From: Lachnospiraceae bacterium OM04-12BH
GTDB taxonomy: Bacteria; Bacillota; Clostridia; Lachnospirales; Lachnospiraceae
DNA length: 38,609 bases
Assembly (NCBI GenBank): GCA_003490145.1
Contig: QULQ01000022.1
Span: 1-38,609 of the forward strand
Reading direction: 5' to 3'
Below, piece by piece: positions 32,812 to 38,609 of this stretch. Below the pieces are notes generated by a model. It saw nothing but the letters and a program-made list of their open reading frames with translations. It searched no databases and was not told the origin of the DNA. The stretch's first letter is position 1; each line of letters starts with the position of its first letter. The position numbers and the translations under genes were made by a program.

Positions 32812-32823
32812 TTGTATGATTCT

Positions 32824-33657
32824 CTAACCCTTTACGGCACCGGCAGCTATTCCCTTTACTATATTTTTCTGCATCAGGATATAGAAAAGAATAATAGGGA
32901 TGCTGGAAATAACGAAATTGGCTAAGATCAGGTTCCACTGATTACTGTATGTTCCATAAAAGTACTGCTGTGAAAGCGGCAGTGTCATAGGCTTTCCATT
33001 TCCATATACCAGAAATGCCACCAGAAATTCTCCCCATACCCATAATGCATTCAGAACAGCTACGGTTGCAAGAATCGGACGCATTAAGGGTAATACGATC
33101 TTGTAAAGCATCTTTGTTCTGGAGCAGCCATCAATAATTGCGGATTCCTCCAGCTCTTTCGGCAGACCGATGCAATAGCTTCTGCACAGAAAGATAGGTA
33201 CCGGCATACCAAGAGCCAGATATACAAGTATTAAACCAAATAAGTTTCCTACCAGATGTATCTTCCGTACAACAACGATCAGCGCTACCATATATACCTG
33301 AAACGGAACAAAAAGCGTTGTCATAATAACAAGCATAATGATCGTTGATAATCTTGAATTCCATCTTGCCAGTGCATAGCCGGTAATAGCAGCTATCAGA
33401 ACAGTCAGGGAGGTTGTTACTATTACTGTAAAAATACTGGTCAGGAAGGAGGACACAAAATTACTCTCTGTAATAATGGTGATGTAGTTATCGAAGTTCC
33501 ATGCCTGCGGCAGAGCCAGAGCCGAGGAACTGATCTCCCCCTTTGTTTTAAAGGAATTGATAAGCACCAGAAGTAACGGAGAAGCAAATATCAGGGCAAA
33601 TATTACTGTGACGATATATTTCATGATCACAAGCAGAATATTTCTCTCTTTTCTCAT
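32824..33657 (-). CDS. CUT1 sugar ABC transporter permease (MalG-like), second importer
   Basis: This 277-residue permease has six transmembrane helices and the EAA loop ESAIIDGCSRTKMLYKIVLPL. It ends in the typical MalG tail KNIVKGIAAGAVKG. The ATG at 33657 overlaps the upstream MalF gene by four bases (ATGA), so the two are translated together. It is the last intact gene of the second CUT1 operon; a fructokinase remnant and a terminator follow. Confidence 0.93.
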   Translation of the reverse strand: MRKERNILLVIMKYIVTVIFALIFASPLLLVLINSFKTKGEISSSALALPQAWNFDNYITIITESNFVSSFLTSIFTVIVTTSLTVLIAAITGYALARWNSRLSTIIMLVIMTTLFVPFQVYMVALIVVVRKIHLVGNLFGLILVYLALGMPVPIFLCRSYCIGLPKELEESAIIDGCSRTKMLYKIVLPLMRPILATVAVLNALWVWGEFLVAFLVYGNGKPMTLPLSQQYFYGTYSNQWNLILANFVISSIPIILFYILMQKNIVKGIAAGAVKG

Positions 33658-34526
33658 GATAACTGCTCCTCCTTTTTCTTCATAACTGCATTCAGCACAA
33701 GTGAAATACTTGCGATAATAAGGAACAGGATAATCGATTGTGCAGATGCATATCCATTACGTCCGGCACCAAATGCTGTTGTATATATTTTGTACACCAT
33801 GGTACTGGAAGCTCCTACAGGTCCTCCTGACGTCATTGTATAGGGAAGCTCAAACACCTTCATATGGGCTGCCACAGACAGGATCAGACAGGTCATGATC
33901 GTAGGTGCCAGAATAGGAAGCTTTATATACCAGATTGTTTTCCATGTTCCTGCACCGTCTATCTCTGCTGCTTCGATCAGATCCTCCGATATGCTCTGTA
34001 GACCAGCAATGTATATTACCATATAATAGCCTGCCACATTCCAGATCCCGACTATTGCCAGCGCCAGTATGACCAGTGATTTATTGCCAAGCAGTGCCAC
34101 AGACTGACCTGATATTGCCTTTGTAATTTCCGGCAGAACCTTTGTATATACAAAATACCAGATATATCCTACTACGAGCAGACTCATGGTATTCGGTATA
34201 AAAAATATCGTCCTGAAAAAGTTTTTAGCCTTCAGCTTCGAATCCAGTAAAAACGCCAGTATAATAGATACAAGATTACCTGCAATCACAGCGATCAATG
34301 TATAGCTCAGGGTGTTTGCTATGGTTTGTGTAAACGTTTTATCTGTAAATGCTTCTTTATAATTATCAAACCAGATAAAATCATATTCCTGCTTCATTCC
34401 ATAAGAATTAGTAAAGGAAAGCCAGAAGCTTTGAGCTACCGGAATAATAAAGAATAAAACAAATAATATCATTGCTGGCAATAACAGGCAAATATAAAAT
34501 AGAGCTTCTCTTCTTTTTTTATTCAT
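33654..34526 (-). CDS. CUT1 sugar ABC transporter permease (MalF-like), second importer
   Basis: This 290-residue permease starts MNKKRREALFYICLLLPAM and has six transmembrane helices. Its EAA loop is IEAAEIDGAGTWKTIWYIKLP. It forms the channel with the MalG-like protein encoded directly after it. A strong hairpin separates it from its binding-protein gene. As with the first importer there is no ATPase gene nearby. Confidence 0.93.
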   Translation of the reverse strand: MNKKRREALFYICLLLPAMILFVLFFIIPVAQSFWLSFTNSYGMKQEYDFIWFDNYKEAFTDKTFTQTIANTLSYTLIAVIAGNLVSIILAFLLDSKLKAKNFFRTIFFIPNTMSLLVVGYIWYFVYTKVLPEITKAISGQSVALLGNKSLVILALAIVGIWNVAGYYMVIYIAGLQSISEDLIEAAEIDGAGTWKTIWYIKLPILAPTIMTCLILSVAAHMKVFELPYTMTSGGPVGASSTMVYKIYTTAFGAGRNGYASAQSIILFLIIASISLVLNAVMKKKEEQLS

Positions 34527-34553
34527 ATGCTTTTCACATCCTGTAGGAAAATT

Positions 34554-34591
34554 GGAGCCATCATACCAAATGTTCCTGATATAATGGCTCC
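34554..34591 (-). terminator. Hairpin between binding-protein and permease genes, second importer
   Basis: On the minus strand GGAGCCATTATATC (34578-34591) pairs with GGTATGATGGCTCC (34554-34567) over 14 positions, two of them G-U, with a ten-base loop. It is followed by AATTTTCC. It probably lowers read-through from the binding-protein gene into the permease genes. Confidence 0.7.
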
Positions 34592-34609
34592 TGGATTATC
34601 TTTTACTGC

Positions 34610-35959
34610 TTACTGCTGTTCTGCATAGGCCTTATCCCAGTATTCATCCAGGGTAGAAGCCAAGGTATTCCAGTCATTTTCTCCTAACATATAGTAAGAG
34701 AAAATCTCCCAAAGCTTATCTGTAAATGTCGTTCTTAATACTCTGTCTCCTAAAGGAGTGATCTTACCAGCTGAGATATAGGAATTAATATCAGCTGCAA
34801 CAGGATCATAATCTACATTTACGCCATTGATTGCTGAAGAAACCGCACACTTTTCTGCCCAGATCGTACCTGCCTCTTCGCTTGCCATGTAAGCCAGGAA
34901 CTTCTTGGCAACATCTGCATTTTCAGAATCCTTGCAGATAGAAAGGGATGTATCGGGGAAGCATAATAATGCGCTATCATTCGGAGTATCATTAACCGGG
35001 AATGCCATAATTCCAATATTGGCATCACTCTTTACACCTCTGACGCTGGACAGTGCCCATGAGCCTTCAAAGTAGAAAGCATTTTCACCGTTTGCAAAGT
35101 TTGCTGCACAATCATCATAGGAAAGATTGTAAGCATTATCGGGATCACAATATTTGTAAACTACATCCTTTAACTGATCGAAGGACTTCTTCCAGCCTTC
35201 ATCATCAACAAATGTATGCTCACCGGCATCTCGCTCTGCACTCCAGTCCGGGTTATTGGCATATACATTCTCAGCGAACAGACCGATCAGTGCAATATAA
35301 GGTACACTCAGGTCACTCAAGCTTGATGCGAAAGGAGTTATCCCATTTGCCTGAAGCTTATCACAGGCAGCTACTAATTCAGAATAAGTAGTGGGTACTT
35401 CAATATCGTTTGCAGCTAAAACATCTTTATTATAGAAAAGTCCGATCCATCCATTATCCAGCGGCATTGCATAGGTGCCTTCATCATAAATCTTATTTGC
35501 TCCCGCAAGAGTATCTGCATTAATATTTGATAAGAAGTCCTCACCGGATAAATCCAGTAAATAATCCTTGTCAATCTCCTTCATCCATGTAACAATGTCA
35601 GGCATATCTCCGGAAGCAGCCCTGGAACGCAGGGTTGTCTTAAGATTATCAGAGTTCATGCTCTGCACCTCAATTTTCACACCCGGATTTGCTGCTTCAA
35701 AATTAGCGATGATCTCGTCAAATGCAGCCTTTGGTGCATCCTCGATCTTGCAGGAAAGGAACTCCAGTGTTACATCCTCACCGGATGCAGCAGTCTCTTC
35801 TGTGCTTTCTTCTGCAGTCTCCTCTGTACTTTCTGTACCTTCTGTTTCTGTACTCTCTTCCCCAGCTGCTGAGTTTCCATTATTTGTGCCACACCCAGCT
35901 AATAATGAAGCTGTCATAGCAACAGCCAGAATCACTGATACTACTTTCTTTTTCATCAT
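34610..35959 (-). CDS. CUT1 sugar-binding lipoprotein, second importer
   Basis: This 449-residue lipoprotein starts MMKKKVVSVILAVAMTAS with lipobox LLAGC. A Ser/Thr/Glu-rich linker (ESTETEGTESTEETAEE) follows, then the family 1 sugar-binding domain beginning at VTLEFLSCKIEDAPKAAF. The text DNGWIGLFYNKDVLAAN is typical. The ATG at 35959 is four bases after AGGAGG (the next ATG, three bases on, is seven bases after it). The open frame extends upstream to 36010 but without a ribosome site. It follows the ROK regulator gene after 55 bases, which contain a copy of a motif shared with the ROK promoter. Confidence 0.92.
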   Translation of the reverse strand: MMKKKVVSVILAVAMTASLLAGCGTNNGNSAAGEESTETEGTESTEETAEESTEETAASGEDVTLEFLSCKIEDAPKAAFDEIIANFEAANPGVKIEVQSMNSDNLKTTLRSRAASGDMPDIVTWMKEIDKDYLLDLSGEDFLSNINADTLAGANKIYDEGTYAMPLDNGWIGLFYNKDVLAANDIEVPTTYSELVAACDKLQANGITPFASSLSDLSVPYIALIGLFAENVYANNPDWSAERDAGEHTFVDDEGWKKSFDQLKDVVYKYCDPDNAYNLSYDDCAANFANGENAFYFEGSWALSSVRGVKSDANIGIMAFPVNDTPNDSALLCFPDTSLSICKDSENADVAKKFLAYMASEEAGTIWAEKCAVSSAINGVNVDYDPVAADINSYISAGKITPLGDRVLRTTFTDKLWEIFSYYMLGENDWNTLASTLDEYWDKAYAEQQ

Positions 35960-35970
35960 TTTACCTCCTA

Positions 35971-35986
35971 GTAAAGTATATTTATA
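35971..35986. promoter_or_regulatory. 16-bp shared motif, copy A (candidate ROK operator)
   Basis: GTAAAGTATATTTATA lies 11 bp upstream of the second importer's binding-protein start, next to its ribosome site. An identical 16-mer lies at 37275-37290 in front of the ROK gene. A site in front of both the regulator and its presumed target fits autoregulation and repression by the ROK protein. The motif is AT-rich, so chance sharing is possible. Confidence 0.45.
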
Positions 35987-36014
35987 TAATTTCCTTGCGG
36001 AATACCGCACTTTG

Positions 36015-37226
36015 TTACACCTTCAGCGAAAGCTTTGGCTTTTCAAAAATATTACTTAACACATGACAGCATGCCCCTAAGGGATATTCCTCCTGTTTTA
36101 ATGAGCCAACCCGGATATCAATTTCATTTTCATACCCTCTCATCATATACTGCCTTGCCGTTTCTTTAATCTCTTTTATGAATTCACTGTCCTTAATCTG
36201 AGGATATCCACCAATGATCACTGTCGTAACCTCCAGTGTCTTGATCATATTTGCGACAGCAATTCCAATATAAAAAGCAGACTGCTTCAATATCTGGAAG
36301 CTGATTTCCTCTCCCTTTTCTGCCTTGTCAATGAAATCCAGCACTGTCCGGTGCCTTTCTTCTTCCGCATTATAGGTTCCCGCCTTAATGCACCGCGCTT
36401 TATATTCTTTGTTCATTGCTATCTCACTTGCAAATGCATCCAGACATCCATGTCTTCCGCAGGAGCACAGGGGGCCTTCCGGATTGACCGTCGTATGTCC
36501 GATAAAGCCTGCATTGCCCTGACGTCCGTCCAGTGCATGTCCGTGGTAGAAAATAGCACTTCCTATACCGGAGCGAAGTCCGATATAAAGAAAATCCTGT
36601 ACATCAGATGACATATATTTTTCGCGTTCTGCCTCAGCCAGCAGATGGACATCATTTTTGATATATACGGGCACATGGAATTTCTCCTCTAAGATATCCC
36701 TGACGTGGATATCATCCCAGTTTCTGATACGTTCGATATGAATAGAAATCCCGTTTGGTTCATCAACATTTCCAGGAAGCCCGAGTCCAATGCCTGCCAC
36801 CTGATCCATGCTGATACCGGTCTGCCTTACCATGCTGTCAATTTCATCAATCAGACTCTTCATGATCATTTCGGCATCTGCATCATCCTCAAAGTGGATT
36901 TCTTTCGAGCCGACAATTTCTCTGGCTGCATTTGTTACTGCAAGTCTGGTCGTATGGATAGGAAACTCCAGATCCACACCTATTGCATAACAGGCTTCTG
37001 CATTGATCAGTATCAGATCCGCAGGTCTTCCACCCGTGCTCTTAACCTGTCCTTCCTTGATAATATAATTATTCTCCTGCAGCTCCTTGATCACCTCAAG
37101 AACAGTAGGCCGGCTGACCATCGTTCTGCGTACGATCTCTTCTATCGTTAGTGGCTGATACTGAAGGATAGTCTGCATGATCAGATATTTATTCGCTTCT
37201 TTCAGAACCCGTGTCGTATTTTTCAT
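36015..37226 (-). CDS. ROK family transcriptional repressor (XylR/NagC-like)
   Basis: This 403-residue repressor has an N-terminal winged helix-turn-helix (about 1-75; TIEEIVRRTMVSRPTVLEVIKEL) and a ROK sugar-sensing domain (about 85-395). The ROK zinc motif is visible as CSCGRHGCLD, within the signature region GHTTVNPEGPLCSCGRHGC. The ATG at 37226 has AAGGGGG eight bases upstream. It lies between the importer operon and the divergent glycosidase gene, so it probably represses both until a sugar binds. Confidence 0.93.
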   Translation of the reverse strand: MKNTTRVLKEANKYLIMQTILQYQPLTIEEIVRRTMVSRPTVLEVIKELQENNYIIKEGQVKSTGGRPADLILINAEACYAIGVDLEFPIHTTRLAVTNAAREIVGSKEIHFEDDADAEMIMKSLIDEIDSMVRQTGISMDQVAGIGLGLPGNVDEPNGISIHIERIRNWDDIHVRDILEEKFHVPVYIKNDVHLLAEAEREKYMSSDVQDFLYIGLRSGIGSAIFYHGHALDGRQGNAGFIGHTTVNPEGPLCSCGRHGCLDAFASEIAMNKEYKARCIKAGTYNAEEERHRTVLDFIDKAEKGEEISFQILKQSAFYIGIAVANMIKTLEVTTVIIGGYPQIKDSEFIKEIKETARQYMMRGYENEIDIRVGSLKQEEYPLGACCHVLSNIFEKPKLSLKV

Positions 37227-37274
37227 TTACAATTCCCCCTTGTGTTTCTCATCATAACATCACCCTTTGGTTTT

Positions 37275-37290
37275 GTAAAGTATATTTATA
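37275..37290. promoter_or_regulatory. 16-bp shared motif, copy B (candidate ROK operator)
   Basis: GTAAAGTATATTTATA is identical to 35971-35986. On the minus strand it contains TATACT, which could serve as the -10 box of the ROK gene. It sits about 35 bp upstream of the promoter of the divergent glycosidase gene, so one bound repressor could affect both directions. Confidence 0.45.
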
Positions 37291-37323
37291 GAAATATTTT
37301 ATAAAAGATTTTTACAAAAATAG

Positions 37324-37352
37324 TTTAAATTATTTTTCCTTTATGTTATACT
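37324..37352 (+). promoter_or_regulatory. Promoter of the six-hairpin glycosidase-like gene
   Basis: TTTAAA (37324-37329), a 17-base spacer and TATACT (37347-37352). It is about 45 bp upstream of the ATG at 37398. The -35 box is weak (four of six). Confidence 0.5.
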
Positions 37353-37397
37353 CGAAGGGCAAATAAATGATAATTTTAGAAAGGATACGTTGTTAGC

Positions 37398-38558
37398 ATG
37401 AATAAATGTATAACCCAGACTACTGATTTTTTAGCAGAGAGCTCTGCTCTTCTATTAAACAACTGTAAGGTTGTGACACCTGATGGGACAACTATTTTTA
37501 CACCGGACGGCGTTTCCAGCTATAACGCCCTATGGCTCCGGGATTTCTCCTATATGACAGAATATGCCGGAGAAAGTATTTCCAATGCAGAGATCACAGG
37601 CTGTATCCAGTTTGCGATCGATCACCGGCGTGAGGATGGATGGATGCCGGATCGTGTCTATGAAGATGGGGTCACTGCTTACGCTGCCGGTGTTGTCGGA
37701 CATCCCATAGGTGAGGCAAACCTTGATAATACACCCTTCCTGGTATTTACTGTCCATTCCTTAATGGCAAGGCTGGATGCAGAGGAGTTCCAGAAATTAT
37801 TTGACAACTGGGAGCCTTATTTACAGAAGGGACTTGAAATCATACCCTTAGACGAAAATGGGCTCGTATACAATGACCCTCAGCGTCCGCATTCTCCATA
37901 TGGCTTTACAGATACCGTAGCCAAAACCGGTTCTCTTTATATGGAAAGCCTTCTGTACTGGCGCGCCTGTCTGCATATGTCAGAAATGTCACAGTCACCG
38001 AAAAAAAAGGAAAAATACCTGCAGCGCTGTCACGCCGTAGAAGCTGCCATTCATCTTTTATATCATCCGGCTTCCCATGCGTTTTATGCCGCAACCGGGG
38101 ACTGTGCACAGATTGATATCTGGGGAATGGCATATATGTTATATATTAATTTCCCGTGCCTTGAGGAATACAGGAATGATATTCTCCATTTCCTCAAAGC
38201 AAATTATGATAAATATGTAATGTATGGACAGATACGTCATTTACCGGACGGCGAATACTGGAACAGATTATTGATCGAGATTCTGCCGGAGGAATACCAA
38301 AACGGTGCTTACTGGGCAACTGCCAGCGGATGGGTGATCTGGTGCCTCTCCCATATTGATATTCCTCTGGCAGCAAAAACCTTATATGATGTAGTTTCTT
38401 ATTTCCAGAAGGAAGGTTCCTTTGAATGCATTAATACAGATTACCAGAAGCTTTCTTCCTTTGTTGTTAGCACTACAAATGTATTTGGCTGTGTAAAACG
38501 TTTAAAGAATGACCAGGCATTCTGGGATGCCTATGAAAAAATCGAGATAGGAGAATAG
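37398..38558 (+). CDS. Six-hairpin glycosidase-like protein
   Basis: This 386-residue protein lacks a signal peptide and has the repeated aromatic-rich helices of an (alpha/alpha)6 toroid. Motifs include LWLRDFSYM (about 46-54), GWMPDR (about 81-86), ANLDNTPFLVF and GFTDTVAKTGSLYMESLLYWRA. The general pattern resembles the glycogen-debranching/amylo-1,6-glucosidase-like superfamily. No specific GH family or substrate could be named. AAAGGA lies 12 bases before the ATG, a somewhat long spacing. It is immediately followed, four bases later, by an epimerase gene, so the two are probably translated together and act on the same sugar. Confidence 0.7.
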   Translation: MNKCITQTTDFLAESSALLLNNCKVVTPDGTTIFTPDGVSSYNALWLRDFSYMTEYAGESISNAEITGCIQFAIDHRREDGWMPDRVYEDGVTAYAAGVVGHPIGEANLDNTPFLVFTVHSLMARLDAEEFQKLFDNWEPYLQKGLEIIPLDENGLVYNDPQRPHSPYGFTDTVAKTGSLYMESLLYWRACLHMSEMSQSPKKKEKYLQRCHAVEAAIHLLYHPASHAFYAATGDCAQIDIWGMAYMLYINFPCLEEYRNDILHFLKANYDKYVMYGQIRHLPDGEYWNRLLIEILPEEYQNGAYWATASGWVIWCLSHIDIPLAAKTLYDVVSYFQKEGSFECINTDYQKLSSFVVSTTNVFGCVKRLKNDQAFWDAYEKIEIGE

Positions 38559-38562
38559 ACTT

Positions 38563-38609
38563 ATGAAATATGGTATTTATTTTGCTTACTGGGAAAAAGA
38601 ATGGAATGC
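38563..38609 (+). CDS. Start of a D-psicose/D-tagatose 3-epimerase family gene (partial)
   Basis: The window ends 47 bases into this gene. The 15 complete codons read MKYGIYFAYWEKEWN. This matches the characteristic N-terminus of D-psicose (D-allulose) 3-epimerases, MKxGIYYxYWExEW. These TIM-barrel enzymes interconvert ketoses such as D-fructose and D-psicose. AGGAG lies nine bases before the ATG at 38563, and the gene begins four bases after the preceding stop. Only the N-terminus can be judged; a related xylose isomerase-like TIM barrel is the alternative. Confidence 0.75.
   Translation, partial: MKYGIYFAYWEKEWN

Noticed and set aside
32796..32823. A 23-codon small protein starting at ATG 32798
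   Set aside because: It has a good ribosome site, but the same DNA in another frame carries the ROK fructokinase signature, so a decayed gene start explains it better.
32642..32938. A 98-codon minus-strand frame across the second repeat copy
   Set aside because: It overlaps the end of the MalG gene in another frame and crosses the terminator. It has no ribosome site and no domain.

Overview
The window looks like chromosomal DNA of a gut-type Clostridia, most likely a Lachnospiraceae member. Supporting signs are consensus SigA promoters, strong AGGAGG ribosome binding sites, frequent TTG/GTG starts, YesM/YesN-type two-component systems beside CUT1 sugar importers, and a Gram-positive Tad-type pilus operon without a secretin. 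The genus cannot be fixed from the sequence alone. Most genes lie on the minus strand.

Region 1 (1-672): the minus strand carries tandem rRNA-type promoters reading out of the left edge, so a 16S gene probably lies just outside. Upstream of them is a complete tRNA-Ser(GCU) with its own promoter and terminator.

Region 2 (673-11081): HIT protein, two-subunit class I fumarase/tartrate-type hydratase, YesM-like kinase, YesN-like regulator, then an AfuABC/FbpABC-type importer and an MgtC-family membrane protein. The importer could carry ferric iron, hexose phosphate or phosphonate. A -10 box preceded by two direct repeats lies in front of the binding-protein gene and is a candidate site for the adjacent response regulator. 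A flavodoxin-SCP2 fusion protein follows.

Region 3 (11159-20282): a compact ten-gene Tad/Flp-like operon (TadZ, TadA, TadB, TadC, Flp pilin, DUF5702-like protein, two TadE-like pseudopilins, A24 prepilin peptidase, DUF6382-FHA protein). It has a good promoter and several odd features: a P-loop-less TadZ, a TadC with a large Ig-like ectodomain, and a pseudopilin ending in two tandem HxxxxC...CxxC motifs.

Region 4 (20327-32746): a 12.3-kb carbohydrate block bounded by two 93-bp direct repeats (91/93 identical), each carrying a terminator hairpin. Inside are a CUT1 importer, a DUF2961/GH172 enzyme, a Gfo/Idh/MocA-type protein with a non-canonical active-site motif, a divergent YesMN two-component system, a GH127 beta-L-arabinofuranosidase-type enzyme and an AraC regulator. 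The central part is visibly more AT-rich than the Tad region.

Region 5 (32747-38609): a second CUT1 importer, ending on its 3' side in a short decayed remnant of a ROK fructokinase gene. A ROK repressor gene precedes it. Divergently placed are a six-hairpin glycosidase-like gene and the first codons of a D-psicose/D-tagatose 3-epimerase family gene. Together regions 4 and 5 look like a furanoside (fructofuranoside or arabinofuranoside) utilisation locus. Neither importer has its own ATPase, as is usual for CUT1 systems that share an MsmK-type ATPase.
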